Shown here: positions 8,498 to 17,792 of the stretch, piece by piece
How positions within the stretch are numbered: position 1 is the stretch's first letter
Layout: each line of letters opens with the position of its first letter
Assembly: GCF_024498295.1 (NCBI RefSeq)
Contig: NZ_CP101827.1
Location: 433,501 to 497,500, forward strand
Direction: 5' to 3'
Source of the DNA: Thermocaproicibacter melissae
Lineage (GTDB): Bacteria > Bacillota > Clostridia > Oscillospirales > Acutalibacteraceae
Length of the DNA stretch: 64,000 nt
Position numbers and translations under genes: made by a program
The notes under the pieces: model-generated
What the model was told of the DNA's origin: nothing
The model's database searches: none
What the model saw: the letters and a program-made list of their open reading frames with translations, nothing else

Positions 8498-9160
8498 TTG
8501 ACAGTCGATGTACTGAATATACTAACCTACGGCATGTATGCAATCGGCGTGAAACGCGGGAATAAAGTTTCTGCTTGCATTGTCAATACTGTTCAGCAGG
8601 TTGCTTATAATCCCAATATTATTGCTGTCAGCATGAGTCACAACAATTTCAGTAACGAGTGCATTCGCGAGGAAGGTATTTTCACAGTTTCCGTTCTTTC
8701 GGAAGATACCTCCGGGGCGGTTATTGGAGCTCTTGGTTTCAGTTCCGGACGTGACACAGATAAGCTCAAGAACATTCATTACCGTGTTCTCGCGGAAGGT
8801 GTTCCTGTTATTGAGGAAAATATTTGTTGTTGGTTCCTCTGTAAAGTGGTTTCCAGCGTGGAAACCGCATCTCATACTATTTACTTGGCGGAAGTGGTTG
8901 CAGGCAGCGATACCGTTCAAGGCAAACCGATGACATATGAGTATTATCATCGCGTGATTAAAGGCCGTGCTCCGAAAAATGCTCCTACTTATAGGGAGGA
9001 TAGTCCGAAAAAGGAGTCAAATTCCGAAAGTTGGGTCTGCACCATTTGCGGATATGTTTATAACGATCCCGCTATTCCATTTGAACAATTGCCGGAAGAT
9101 TGGGTTTGCCCCATTTGCGGGGCCCCGAAATCCTCGTTCCGACGGGCCGGCACAACATAA
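8498..9160 (+). CDS. hrb: High-molecular-weight rubredoxin (flavin reductase-rubredoxin fusion)
   Basis: 220 aa. Residues 1 to about 160 form a flavin reductase/FMN-binding split-barrel domain ([22 protein letters not shown] begins it). The C-terminal 45 residues are a complete rubredoxin with two CxxC iron ligands, [11 protein letters not shown] and CPICGAPKS. In acetogens and other clostridia such fusions pass electrons from NAD(P)H to flavodiiron proteins for O2 or NO reduction; that role is inferred here. The start is unusual: AAGGAGGA (8483-8490) is 7 nt before TTG 8498, while the nearby ATG at 8494 is out of frame. It is a single-gene unit between a promoter and a terminator. Confidence 0.85.
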   Translation: MTVDVLNILTYGMYAIGVKRGNKVSACIVNTVQQVAYNPNIIAVSMSHNNFSNECIREEGIFTVSVLSEDTSGAVIGALGFSSGRDTDKLKNIHYRVLAEGVPVIEENICCWFLCKVVSSVETASHTIYLAEVVAGSDTVQGKPMTYEYYHRVIKGRAPKNAPTYREDSPKKESNSESWVCTICGYVYNDPAIPFEQLPEDWVCPICGAPKSSFRRAGTT

Positions 9161-9166
9161 CAAAAA

Positions 9167-9209
9167 AGCTCACACCGATGTATTTCAGCATCGGGCGGGC
9201 TTTTTTTTT
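9167..9209 (+). terminator. Terminator after the rubredoxin gene
   Basis: Imperfect stem with CCGATG/CATCGG at its tip and AGC/GCT at its base, followed by nine T. Confidence 0.85.
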
Positions 9210-9231
9210 GAGTTTTTCTAGGAAAACTCAA
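9208..9231 (+). repeat. Hairpin in the leader of the uracil permease gene
   Basis: A 9-bp perfect inverted repeat, TTGAGTTTT and AAAACTCAA, with a 6-nt loop, just after the rubredoxin terminator and about 35 nt before the permease ATG. No known riboswitch or PyrR site is recognised. It may be a regulator site or simply leader structure. Confidence 0.5.
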
Positions 9232-9264
9232 GATAGATAAAGACAGAGATGAGGAGAGAAGAAA

Positions 9265-10581
9265 ATGAAGAAAAAAATCATTCAGGTCGAAGAAGTACCC
9301 CCCATTCTGGAAGCAATCCCGCTTAGTCTGCAGCACATGTTTGCCATGTTCAGCGCGTCGGTGCTCGTGCCGAACCTTATCGGCATTAACCCGGCCGTTG
9401 TGCTTTTCATGAACGGCGTCGGCACACTGATTTATCTTCTGATTTCAAAGGGCAAAGCCCCGGCATATCTTGGTTCTAGCTTTGCCTTTATTGCACCTGC
9501 CGGAATTGTTATAGCAACCCAAGGATTGGGATACAGTTACGCACTCGGCGGATTTGTCGTGACCGGTGCTGTATTCTGTTTGGTAGCACTCATCATTCAT
9601 TTCTGCGGAACCAGATGGATTGACGTCATTCTTCCGCCTGCGGCCATGGGAGCGGTCGTTGCATTAATCGGTCTCGAACTTGCCGGAAACGCCGCTGAAA
9701 TGGGCGGGCTGATCCTTACGGATACCTACACGCAAATCGACCCCAAAAAGGTTGCTGTTTTCCTGATTACACTTTGCGTGGCAGTTTTCGGAAATGTATT
9801 GTTCCGCCGCTTCTTTGCGGTAATTCCGATTTTGATTGCAATTGTTGTAGGCTACATTGCAGCCGCCTGCTTCGGACTTGTGGATTGGCAACTGGTGGAC
9901 CAGGCTCCGATCTTCGCAGTTCCGAATTTCCAGCCGGCAAAGTTTAACTGGACGGCAATTTCGGTCATCCTTCCGGCAGCGGTGGTTGTCGTTTCCGAGC
10001 ATATCGGCCACCAGATCGTCACAGGAAAAATCATTGGCCGTGACATTCTCAAAGACCCGGGCCTTGACCGCACGCTTTTGGGCGACGGCGTTTCCACTAT
10101 GCTGTCTGGTTTAGTAGGTTCCGTCCCGACGACGACCTACGGCGAGAATATCGGCGTCATGGCGATGACAGGTGTTTACAGTGTCTGGGTCATTGGCGGT
10201 GCGGCCGTGATTTCGATGGTAATTGCCTTCTTTGGCAAGGTTTCCGCTGTGATTCAGTCCATTCCGGGCCCGGTAATGGGCGGCGTAAGCTTCCTGCTTT
10301 ACGGAATGATTGCGGCTTCCGGTTTGCGCCTGCTCGTGGAACAGAAGGTCGATTACAGCCGTTCGCGCAACCTTGTCATGTCGAGCGTTGTGCTGGTAAC
10401 GGGACTTTCAGGCGCATTCATTCAGATTGGCCAGGTACAGCTCAAAGGTATGTCCCTCGGTGCATGCGTCGCTATGCTGCTTGGCTTTATCTTCTGGCTC
10501 ATTGATAAATTCCATCTGGCAAACGACTACGCAGATGCTCCCGAAGAAGAAGTTGCGCAAGTAGAGGGCGAAAACGTCTGA
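9265..10581 (+). CDS. uraA: Uracil permease, NCS2 (UraA-type) family
   Basis: 438 aa integral membrane protein with about 14 hydrophobic segments, the usual NCS2 topology. PLSLQHMFAMFSASVLVPNL is the first conserved segment. Other signatures are SSFAFIAPA, PPAAMGAVVALIGLELAG, and SEHIGHQIVTGKIIGRD with LGDGVSTMLSGLVGSVPTTTYGENIG in the substrate/proton region. These match UraA/PyrP more closely than xanthine permeases. It would import uracil by proton symport. It stands alone between two terminators, with no pyrimidine gene next to it. Confidence 0.88.
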   Translation: MKKKIIQVEEVPPILEAIPLSLQHMFAMFSASVLVPNLIGINPAVVLFMNGVGTLIYLLISKGKAPAYLGSSFAFIAPAGIVIATQGLGYSYALGGFVVTGAVFCLVALIIHFCGTRWIDVILPPAAMGAVVALIGLELAGNAAEMGGLILTDTYTQIDPKKVAVFLITLCVAVFGNVLFRRFFAVIPILIAIVVGYIAAACFGLVDWQLVDQAPIFAVPNFQPAKFNWTAISVILPAAVVVVSEHIGHQIVTGKIIGRDILKDPGLDRTLLGDGVSTMLSGLVGSVPTTTYGENIGVMAMTGVYSVWVIGGAAVISMVIAFFGKVSAVIQSIPGPVMGGVSFLLYGMIAASGLRLLVEQKVDYSRSRNLVMSSVVLVTGLSGAFIQIGQVQLKGMSLGACVAMLLGFIFWLIDKFHLANDYADAPEEEVAQVEGENV

Positions 10582-10599
10582 CAAATCATTTCCATAGTA

Positions 10600-10645
10600 A
10601 AACGGAGCAACTGTTCCATTTCGGAACGGCTGCTCCGTTTCTTTT
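10600..10645 (+). terminator. Terminator between uraA and clpB (probably bidirectional)
   Basis: Long stem AAACGGAGCA-x2-TGTTCC with its near-perfect complement, loop ATTTC, then a T-rich tract. It is flanked by A residues on the other side, so it may also stop clpB transcription coming from the minus strand. Confidence 0.85.
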
Positions 10646-10674
10646 CACGCTACGGTAGATGCCTGAGTGCAATT

Positions 10675-13299
10675 TTATTCTGCGGCAGCAATCTGCGGCT
10701 TTTCGCTTATCGTCAGGTGTCCGTCGCTTACGTCGATTTTGAGCACCGTGCGGGGGAGAATACCGCCTGCAATGATTTTCTTTGCAATCAGCGTTTCCAC
10801 ACGGCTTTGAATGAACCTCTTCAGCGGCCTTGCGCCGTATACAGGGTCGAAAGCGCTTTCCATGATGAACTCTTTCGCCGCGTCGGTCAGTTCCACGTTT
10901 AGCTGCTTTTCCTGCAGACGGCGCTGTAAGTCAGCAACCTGCAAGTCAATTATCTTGTAAATTTCATTGCGCTGGAGCGGACGGTAGAACACAATCTCAT
11001 CGAGTCGGTTGAGGAATTCGGGGCGGAACTGCTTTTTCAGCAGACCATTGACCTGATTTTTTGCCTCCTCGCTGATGTTTCCGGCTTCGTCAATGCCATC
11101 GAGAATATAGCTGGAGCCGAGGTTCGAGGTCAGAATAATGATGGTGTTGCGGAAGTCGACCGTGCGTCCCTGAGAATCCGTGATTCGCCCGTCGTCGAGA
11201 ACCTGCAGAAGAATGTTGAATACATCGGGATGAGCCTTTTCCACTTCGTCGAACAAAACGACCGAGTAGGGGTGACGGCGCACCGCTTCGGTAAGCTGTC
11301 CGCCTTCTTCATAGCCGACGTAGCCCGGAGGTGCTCCAATGAGCCGCGATACCGAGAATTTCTCCATGTATTCCGTCATGTCAATGCGGACCATGTTCTT
11401 TTCATCGTCGAACAGTGCCTGAGCAAGGGCTTTTGCCAGCTCCGTTTTGCCGACGCCGGTCGGCCCGAGGAACAGGAACGAACCGATGGGGCGATTCGGG
11501 TCTTGGATTCCTGCGCGTGAACGGAGAATCGCTTCGGACACTTTTGTTACGGCCTCGTCCTGCCCAACGACGCGTTCATGGAGAATATCTTCGAGGCGGA
11601 GCAGCTTTTCCCGTTCGCTTTCCATCAACCGTGCAACGGGGATACCCGTCCATTTGGCTACGATTTTCGCAATCTCTTCGTCCGTTACACGGTCATGCAG
11701 CAGAGAATCTTCGCTTTGCGCCTTTTCTACATTTTCTTCTTCAATTTTCAGTTCTTTTGTCAGTGCAGGTAGCTTGCCGTATTTCAGTTCGGCAGCCTTG
11801 TTCAGGTCATAAACGCGCTCTGCCTTTTCAATTTCCGCGTTGACCTGCTCAATTTCCTCACGCAGCTTGCGCACTTTGCTGATTGCGTTCTTTTCGTTTT
11901 CCCATTTTGCCTTGCGTTCTTTCAGCTGTGCACGTTCGTCCGCAAGCTCCTTCTGAATCAATTTCAGATGCTCCTGTGCAAGAGGATCGGTGTCTTTTTT
12001 CAGAGCCGCTTCCTCAATTTCGTGCTGCATGATTCTGCGGGAAATTTCGTCCAGTTCTACCGGCATCGAGTCGATTTCCGTGCGGACCATTGCGCACGCC
12101 TCGTCTACAAGGTCGATTGCCTTGTCGGGCAGGAAACGGTCCGAGATATAACGGTTGCTCAGCGTCGCCGCCGAAATTAAAGCTTGGTCCTGAATTTTTA
12201 CTCCGTGAAACACTTCGTAGCGCTCTTTCAGACCGCGCAGAATGGCAATGGTGTCTTCCACGGAGGGCTCCTCGACCATGACGGGCTGGAAGCGGCGTTC
12301 GAGAGCCGCGTCTTTTTCAATGTACTGGCGGTACTCGTTGAGCGTTGTCGCACCGATGCAGTGCAGTTCACCGCGGGCAAGCATCGGTTTCAGAAGGTTG
12401 CCCGCATCCATGCTGCCTTCCGTTTTGCCCGCACCCACAATGGTGTGCAGCTCATCAATAAACAGAATAATGCGGCCTTCACTCTTTTTTACCTCATTCA
12501 AAACGGCCTTGAACCGCTCTTCAAATTCGCCGCGGTATTTCGCTCCGGCTACGAGCGCACCCATATCCAGCGAGATGACCTTGCGGTCCTTAAGACTGTT
12601 CGGTACATCGCCGCGCACAATGCGCTGGGCAAGACCTTCAGCAATCGCCGTTTTGCCGACGCCCGGTTCACCGATGAGCACAGGGTTGTTTTTCGTTTTC
12701 CGTGAGAGAATCAGTATTACGCTTCGGATTTCATCATCGCGGCCGATAATCGGGTCAAGTTTATGGTTTCTGGCAAGTGCCACTAGGTCCTGGCCGTATT
12801 TTGCAAGCGCATCGTAAGTTTCCTCCGGACTGTCGCTTGTGACGCGCGTATTCCCGCGCACGGTGGAAAGCACTTGCAGGAAGCGATTGCGGTCAATGCC
12901 GAAACGCTCGAACACACTGCGCATCGCAGAATTCGGCTTTTCAATCATTGCAAGCATGATGTGTTCCACGGAAATGTATTCATCTTTCATGCGTTCGGCC
13001 TGTTTTTCCGCTTCGACGAGAACAGCGTCTACATCCGGAGAAATGTAGATTTTTCCCGGCTCGCGTCCGGGGCCGGTCACGGCGGGCAGCTTCTTGACCT
13101 GCTGTTCCACAGCGCGAAGCACAGCACCGGAGTCCAGCCCCATCTTGGTGAGCAGCTGGGGAATCAATCCGTTTTCCTGCCGCAGCAGCGCGTCTGCCAG
13201 ATGCTCCTGTTCAATCTGCATGCAGTTGTTTTCCAGAGCTGTCGTCTGCGCCTGCTGAATTGCTTCCAGCGATTTATGTGTGAATTTCTGGGTATCCAT
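10675..13299 (-). CDS. clpB: ATP-dependent disaggregase ClpB (Hsp104 family)
   Basis: 874 aa, full length. In order: the N-terminal Clp repeat domain ([17 protein letters not shown] start); first AAA+ module with Walker A GEPGVGKT and [12 protein letters not shown]; the coiled-coil M domain (about 410-525), which distinguishes ClpB from ClpC; second AAA+ module with GPTGVGKT and [14 protein letters not shown]; and a C-terminal domain with [15 protein letters not shown]. It resolubilises aggregated proteins together with DnaK. The ATG is preceded by AAAGGAGGGG. It lies 25 nt downstream of the RHH gene and shares its promoter. Confidence 0.96.
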   Translation of the reverse strand: MDTQKFTHKSLEAIQQAQTTALENNCMQIEQEHLADALLRQENGLIPQLLTKMGLDSGAVLRAVEQQVKKLPAVTGPGREPGKIYISPDVDAVLVEAEKQAERMKDEYISVEHIMLAMIEKPNSAMRSVFERFGIDRNRFLQVLSTVRGNTRVTSDSPEETYDALAKYGQDLVALARNHKLDPIIGRDDEIRSVILILSRKTKNNPVLIGEPGVGKTAIAEGLAQRIVRGDVPNSLKDRKVISLDMGALVAGAKYRGEFEERFKAVLNEVKKSEGRIILFIDELHTIVGAGKTEGSMDAGNLLKPMLARGELHCIGATTLNEYRQYIEKDAALERRFQPVMVEEPSVEDTIAILRGLKERYEVFHGVKIQDQALISAATLSNRYISDRFLPDKAIDLVDEACAMVRTEIDSMPVELDEISRRIMQHEIEEAALKKDTDPLAQEHLKLIQKELADERAQLKERKAKWENEKNAISKVRKLREEIEQVNAEIEKAERVYDLNKAAELKYGKLPALTKELKIEEENVEKAQSEDSLLHDRVTDEEIAKIVAKWTGIPVARLMESEREKLLRLEDILHERVVGQDEAVTKVSEAILRSRAGIQDPNRPIGSFLFLGPTGVGKTELAKALAQALFDDEKNMVRIDMTEYMEKFSVSRLIGAPPGYVGYEEGGQLTEAVRRHPYSVVLFDEVEKAHPDVFNILLQVLDDGRITDSQGRTVDFRNTIIILTSNLGSSYILDGIDEAGNISEEAKNQVNGLLKKQFRPEFLNRLDEIVFYRPLQRNEIYKIIDLQVADLQRRLQEKQLNVELTDAAKEFIMESAFDPVYGARPLKRFIQSRVETLIAKKIIAGGILPRTVLKIDVSDGHLTISEKPQIAAAE

Positions 13300-13324
13300 A
13301 AAACCCCTCCTTTATGAGGTCAGC

Positions 13325-13984
13325 TTACAGAACATCATTTCTGTTCAGCCGTTTCAAATAATTCTTTGCAATTTGATTTTTTGCTGCTTCGCTTTCGTCT
13401 GCAAAGTACTTTTTCATGGAATCGTCGAACAAACGGATATAATCGAGGATTGTTCGTGCCAAAGATTCGCAGGTAACGCTGTTTTCGTTGCCCGGCCGAA
13501 GAAGGCGGCGGATAAAGCGTCCCGGCTCTATGGAGCATGGAATTCTTCCTTCCGGGAACCGGCCTGCGACAACCTCGCTCTCCAGCTCCGCCCAGAAGCG
13601 GAAGAAATCTTCTGAGAGTTCCAGAAGCTCGCGGTTCTGCGTTCGGAAAGAAACGCGTAGCTCGCCGAGATAATCACCGGTTTCTCGGTAAAGCTCAAGC
13701 AGATATCGCACCGTTGGCCGGTAACGGTAATGCAGGGCGCTGCGAATCGTAACCATGCTTTCACTCGGCTGCTCACGGAACTGAAAGCTGTCAAGGCCGG
13801 CGAACATTTCTTCCATACAGCTGAAAATATCGCGGATGCGGCTCTCAGGCGTGGGGCAGGAAAGATAATCAGCCAAAATTCGGTTGATCAGCCCGCTGCG
13901 GCTGGTACATTGCTCATAGGCTAGCTTGTCGATTGCCTCCACAATTTCGTCCATCAGCACGATACTGTAAACATTTTTTGACAA
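13325..13984 (-). CDS. Ribbon-helix-helix protein, first gene of the clpB operon
   Basis: 219 aa, unrecognised as a whole. The first 40 or so residues (NVYSIVLMDEIVEAIDKLAY, then SRSGLINRILADYL) have the strand-helix-turn-helix pattern of Arc/CopG-type DNA-binding domains. The remaining 175 residues are charged and helical, with no known domain; they contain a Cys-rich FSCMEEMF segment and an Arg-rich centre. GTG 13996 opens the frame, but GAGGTGA directly abuts it and is 9 nt before TTG 13984, so TTG is preferred. Cotranscription with clpB, in a place where other Firmicutes often have ctsR or hrcA control, suggests a heat-shock or autoregulatory role (inference). Confidence 0.72.
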   Translation of the reverse strand: MSKNVYSIVLMDEIVEAIDKLAYEQCTSRSGLINRILADYLSCPTPESRIRDIFSCMEEMFAGLDSFQFREQPSESMVTIRSALHYRYRPTVRYLLELYRETGDYLGELRVSFRTQNRELLELSEDFFRFWAELESEVVAGRFPEGRIPCSIEPGRFIRRLLRPGNENSVTCESLARTILDYIRLFDDSMKKYFADESEAAKNQIAKNYLKRLNRNDVL

Positions 13985-14012
13985 GTCGAACGTCACCTCG
14001 ATTCTTGAAAAA

Positions 14013-14041
14013 AGTATAACGATAAATTAATAACTTGTCAA
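14013..14041 (-). promoter_or_regulatory. Sigma-A promoter of the RHH-clpB operon
   Basis: On the minus strand: TTGACA (14041-14036), a 17-nt spacer, TATACT (14018-14013), about 30 nt before the start codon. GTTAT occurs twice, 14 bp apart, within the spacer and -10, so a bound RHH protein could block the promoter. Confidence 0.88.
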
Positions 14042-14082
14042 TAAAATTATATAAAACGGATTACAAATTATTAGAACGGACA

Positions 14083-14104
14083 GCACAAATTTTTGTGCCT
14101 TTCT
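14083..14104 (+). repeat. Short hairpin in the RHH/oxdC intergenic region
   Basis: GCACAAA and TTTGTGC with a 2-nt loop, followed by CTTTCTT. Could be a weak terminator or an operator. The rest of the 215-nt gap has no clear promoter for the downstream gene. Confidence 0.4.
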
Positions 14105-14213
14105 TAATCGTGCGCGAAGATTCCGATTCTTAGTGATCTCCATTCCCTTCTATGATTAACCGCCAAAAAATGGGGATAACTAAGAAAAAAGCGAGAGCTT
14201 AGGAGGAATGTAG

Positions 14214-15521
14214 ATGGATCGACGGTATTTTGAAAGAATGCAGGAAAAACTGGACCAGCTGAAAGCGGCGAACCGGCCGGAACCGATTCGGAGCGACGGG
14301 GCAGGTGCTCTTGACCTGGGGCCTAGGAACCTGCAGAGAGATGAGCAATCGCCCGATATGCTTGTACCTCCGGCAACAGACCACGGCCTGCTGCCGAACC
14401 TGAAGTTTTCTTTTTCAGACACTCATGTTGAAATCAAGCCGGGCGGGTGGTCGCGCGAAATCACAAAGCGCGAACTTCCGGTATCAGACACATTTGCCAT
14501 CGTTGATATGAACCTTTCTCCGGGCGTTCGGGAAATGCATTCCCACCAGCAGTCGGAATTTGGTTTTGTGCTGGTCGGTGGCGCCCGCGTGACAGCCGTT
14601 GACGAAATGGGCCGCAATTTTATTGCGGACTGTAAACCCGGTGAGGGATGGATTTTTCCGAAGAATATTCCGCATTCCATTCAGGGGCTTCATGAGGGCT
14701 GCGAATTCTTGATGCTTTTTGATAAAGGCACTTATTCCGAAAACAATACGTTTTCAATCAGCGAGCTGTTCTCCCATCTGCCAAAAGATGTTTTGTCGGC
14801 GAATTTCGGGTGTCCGGAGTCCGTGTTTGACAAAATACCGAAGGAAGAAGTCTATATTACCGATGGCGGCGACCCGGGGCCGATTGAATCCCAGACCATT
14901 CAGTCACCGTATGGAACCGTTCCGAACACGTACAAGCATGAACTGATTAACGTCAAACCCATTATGGGGGAAGGCGGTAGCATCCGTATTCTGGACCAAA
15001 GGAATTTCCCTGCCTGCAAAACTGTTTCTTGCGCTATGGTTGAGGTAGAGCCCGGTGCCATGCGCGAGATCCATTGGCATACCAATAATGATGAATTCCA
15101 GTATTATATCCAGGGGCAGGCTCGGATGACGGTATTTATGCCCGGGCCGAAGGCACGCACGTTCAATTATCAGGCGGGCGACGTAGGCTATGTGCCGGTG
15201 GGCGGTTTCCACTATGTTCAAAATACCGGAAACGAAAAACTGATTTATCTGGAATTCTTCAACAGCGACCACTATTCGGACGTCTCGCTTGCCCAGTGGA
15301 TGGCAAATACCCCGAAGGAAGTCATTCAGAGTATTTTGAACCTTCCGGATGATTTTATCAGCAAGCTGAAAAAAGAGACCTGCCCGGTAGTCCGTTACCC
15401 CGGCTATGAATTCCCGCCGGCGCAGGGTACACCGCAGAATGTAAAATACTTCAGGAATTTTGATTTCAAGAAAAGGGATGTTAAGCTCGGGGCAAGCGAC
15501 GTCATGGGCCAGAATCAATAA
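14214..15521 (+). CDS. oxdC: Bicupin oxalate decarboxylase
   Basis: 435 aa with two cupin domains. Cupin 1 has REMHSHQQSE (His, His, Glu) and a later PHS His. Cupin 2 has REIHWHTNNDEF (His, His, Glu) and GFHYV. All eight Mn ligands and the Arg before each HxH expected from Bacillus OxdC are present. The lid loop that decides decarboxylase or oxidase activity reads SENN where B. subtilis OxdC has SENS, so the catalytic Glu is kept. It would convert oxalate to formate and CO2. There is no signal peptide. AGGAGG lies 8 nt before the ATG, and a terminator follows: a single-gene unit. Confidence 0.88.
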   Translation: MDRRYFERMQEKLDQLKAANRPEPIRSDGAGALDLGPRNLQRDEQSPDMLVPPATDHGLLPNLKFSFSDTHVEIKPGGWSREITKRELPVSDTFAIVDMNLSPGVREMHSHQQSEFGFVLVGGARVTAVDEMGRNFIADCKPGEGWIFPKNIPHSIQGLHEGCEFLMLFDKGTYSENNTFSISELFSHLPKDVLSANFGCPESVFDKIPKEEVYITDGGDPGPIESQTIQSPYGTVPNTYKHELINVKPIMGEGGSIRILDQRNFPACKTVSCAMVEVEPGAMREIHWHTNNDEFQYYIQGQARMTVFMPGPKARTFNYQAGDVGYVPVGGFHYVQNTGNEKLIYLEFFNSDHYSDVSLAQWMANTPKEVIQSILNLPDDFISKLKKETCPVVRYPGYEFPPAQGTPQNVKYFRNFDFKKRDVKLGASDVMGQNQ

Positions 15522-15527
15522 AGAAAT

Positions 15528-15560
15528 AAGGCTGCAGATTTATCATCTGCAGCCTTTCAT
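15528..15560 (+). terminator. Terminator after oxdC, shared with the convergent alkD-like gene
   Basis: Stem AAGGCTGCAGAT with its complement, 4-5 nt loop, T-rich tail. A-rich sequence on the other side makes it usable from both strands. Confidence 0.88.
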
Positions 15561-15571
15561 CTATGGCTTAT

Positions 15572-16270
15572 TTAATCCTTCACCTTCAAAGTCCGGAGAT
15601 AAGCTTTTTGCTCATCCGTGATTCTGTAGCTTTCAATCGCCTTCTGAATCGCTTTGTTATGGGTCCACGTTTCCAGACGGTGCTGCTCGAGGAGCGGGAG
15701 AACAGCGTCATATTGTTTCGCCAGTGCCGTCGCAAAATACCATGCAATCATCATCTTTACATAGTATTCCTCGGACCTTACTGCCGCAACCATCTCCGGG
15801 TACTCCGGAAGAAAGAGGTCACCCAGGTAAAAAGTCATTAGCATTTCAATGGCGAAGCGAATCGTGTAAGTGTGACTCGACTTCAGCCATTCGCGAATTT
15901 TTTCGAGCAGTTCCGACGGCAGATGTTTTTTGAACACTTTGGGGCACATCATGTCGCAGGTGGCCCAGTTGTCCACATAGGGCAAAAACTTATCCAGGGA
16001 ATCAATGACCTGGTCGTAATCCGTCATCAAATCAATGAGAAAGCCATGAAGGTTGTTCTCTTCATAATATTTGTGTGGCAGAATTTTCAGAAATTCGTTT
16101 GCTTCTGTTGTTCCGGAAAGTTCTTTTGCAATCTTACGCAGTTCGGGGGTGCGAACGCCAATTACGTTTTCGGGTGCAACAGTCGGAATCAACTTGCATT
16201 GAAAGCTGCGGTAGTTTAGGTCCTGCAATCCAAATAATCGGGATTGTATGTTCGCTTCAATACGGTTCAT
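15572..16270 (-). CDS. DNA alkylation repair glycosylase, AlkD-like HEAT-repeat protein
   Basis: 232 aa, all helical. IGVRTPELRKIAKEL, NNLHGFLIDLM, FLPYVDNWATCDMMCPK and a late WTHNKAIQKAIES are typical of the AlkD branch of the DNA alkylation repair superfamily, where the WxxCD segment contributes the Trp and Asp that hold the damaged base pair. It would remove cationic alkylated purines. The ATG has AAGGAGAAAA upstream. It is transcribed alone, divergently from the HD-GYP gene. Confidence 0.85.
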   Translation of the reverse strand: MNRIEANIQSRLFGLQDLNYRSFQCKLIPTVAPENVIGVRTPELRKIAKELSGTTEANEFLKILPHKYYEENNLHGFLIDLMTDYDQVIDSLDKFLPYVDNWATCDMMCPKVFKKHLPSELLEKIREWLKSSHTYTIRFAIEMLMTFYLGDLFLPEYPEMVAAVRSEEYYVKMMIAWYFATALAKQYDAVLPLLEQHRLETWTHNKAIQKAIESYRITDEQKAYLRTLKVKD

Positions 16271-16466
16271 GCCGTTTTCTCCTTCCGTTTTTTATCTTTG
16301 CAGCACATCGGAAAGCGTAAGGAAAATTAAGCGTAAAAACAACAAAATTTAATAAAAAACAAAATAGCATTCCTTAATTGTTTAATAATAAATACCAAAA
16401 ATTCAAGAAAATTTTGCCGTAAATCATGTATTTTTCTTTATTGTAAAAAATCACAGTCGCCATTTC

Positions 16467-16475
16467 TGTTATAAT
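16467..16475 (+). promoter_or_regulatory. Extended -10 promoter of the HD-GYP gene
   Basis: TGTTATAAT (TGn plus a perfect TATAAT) in a very AT-rich 224-nt divergent region. No good -35 at 17 nt. The start codon is only about 20 nt downstream of the -10. Confidence 0.65.
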
Positions 16476-16494
16476 AAAACAAATATACGAATTT

Positions 16495-17739
16495 TTGTAT
16501 ACAAAATTTTCAAGTAAAGCGTGTGATCATTTGTTGCTGAATATCAATGAGTTCCTAATTTCTTTATCACGGACATTGGATTTTGCTGAAAAAGAAATTT
16601 TGCCAACACATTCCAATCACGGAATGCGTGTTGCGTATATTTCTGCGCGCCTTGCGAAGAAAATCGGTTTTTCTGAGTCTAGCCTTTTCGATTTAATTTC
16701 CTATTCACTCCTTCATGATAACGGCGTAATGGCTTCTCTTCGCAAGATGAAGGATAAAGGAGTTACTATTAGTACAGATAGTGGTGCGGTTGAGGCAATG
16801 CCTTTGCACTGCATCGAGGGTGAAAAAAATCTTGCGAACTTTCCGTTCCTGATGAAGCGTGAAAACGTGATTCTTTATCACCACGAGAATTACGACGGAA
16901 GCGGATTCTTCGGCATTGCAGGCAACAAGATTCCAATCTTTTCACGAATCATCCATCTGGCGGACTTGATGGCAATTTGGTATTCCAGCGGTATGGGAAC
17001 GGATCAAGTTATGGATTCCATCGTCCAGAATGTACATATGTTTGATCCGGATTTGTGTGAAGCGGCTCTGGAACTGAGCGCCAATGTGGAGTTTTGGCTC
17101 GACCTGAATGATATGTTTGTACAGCGGGCGCTTGTTGCGATGCAGCCTAAAGTGAGCCGTGAGTTTGACTTCCGAAAGCTCCGCGAGATTTCTCAGATTT
17201 TCAGCCGAATCATCGACGCCAAGTCGCCGTTTACCGGTTCTCATTCGCGGGGAATCAGTGAAAAGACCGGATTTATCTGCCAGTATTATGAATTTGACGA
17301 GCAAACGTATTGGCAAATGCGTGTTGCAGCCGACCTGCATGATTTGGGAAAATTGATTGTACCGAGTTCGATTCTGGATAAGCCCGGAAAGCTTAGCAGG
17401 GACGAATTCCGCATGATTCAGGCCCATCCGTATTATACCCGCAAAATTTTGGAGCGGATTGATGGCTTTGAAGAGATTACCGAATGGGCTTCCAATCACC
17501 ATGAAAAACTGAATGGCTCCGGCTATCCCTATGGGCGCGACAGCAGCAATCTTGATTTCAATTCCCGCATCCTTGCTTGCGTTGATATCTATCAGGCCTT
17601 AACAGAGGATAGGCCGTACCGGAAGGCTATGGAGCATCGGAAAGCAATTAACATCATGAAAGATATGGCTGCCCAAGGGCAGATTGAAGCCTCCGTCACG
17701 GAGGATATGGATTCTATTTTTTCCGGCGTTATGAACTGA
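16495..17739 (+). CDS. Tandem HD-GYP protein, probable cyclic-di-GMP phosphodiesterase
   Basis: 414 aa with two HD modules and no membrane segment. Module 1 (about 40-190) keeps LLHDNG, HHENYDGSG and HLAD but reads GFFG where GYP is expected. Module 2 (about 235-400) is canonical: SHSRGIS, AADLHDLGKL, QAHP, SNHHEKLNGSGYP and CVDIYQALTEDRPYR. The second probably hydrolyses cyclic-di-GMP; the first may be regulatory or dimeric. The start is uncertain: the frame opens at TTG 16495 without a visible ribosome site, other TTGs follow at 16531 and 16534, and the first in-frame ATG is about 43 codons in. Confidence 0.85.
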   Translation: MYTKFSSKACDHLLLNINEFLISLSRTLDFAEKEILPTHSNHGMRVAYISARLAKKIGFSESSLFDLISYSLLHDNGVMASLRKMKDKGVTISTDSGAVEAMPLHCIEGEKNLANFPFLMKRENVILYHHENYDGSGFFGIAGNKIPIFSRIIHLADLMAIWYSSGMGTDQVMDSIVQNVHMFDPDLCEAALELSANVEFWLDLNDMFVQRALVAMQPKVSREFDFRKLREISQIFSRIIDAKSPFTGSHSRGISEKTGFICQYYEFDEQTYWQMRVAADLHDLGKLIVPSSILDKPGKLSRDEFRMIQAHPYYTRKILERIDGFEEITEWASNHHEKLNGSGYPYGRDSSNLDFNSRILACVDIYQALTEDRPYRKAMEHRKAINIMKDMAAQGQIEASVTEDMDSIFSGVMN

Positions 17740-17751
17740 ATAAGAAAAAAT

Positions 17752-17783
17752 AAGGAGACCACTTAAAATGCGGCCTCCTTTTC
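17752..17783 (+). terminator. Bidirectional terminator
   Basis: Imperfect stem AAGGAG-x-CC / GG-x-CTCCTT followed by TTTTC. It lies between the convergent HD-GYP gene and the small Cys-motif gene. Confidence 0.8.
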
Positions 17784-17792
17784 TGTTGGAAT

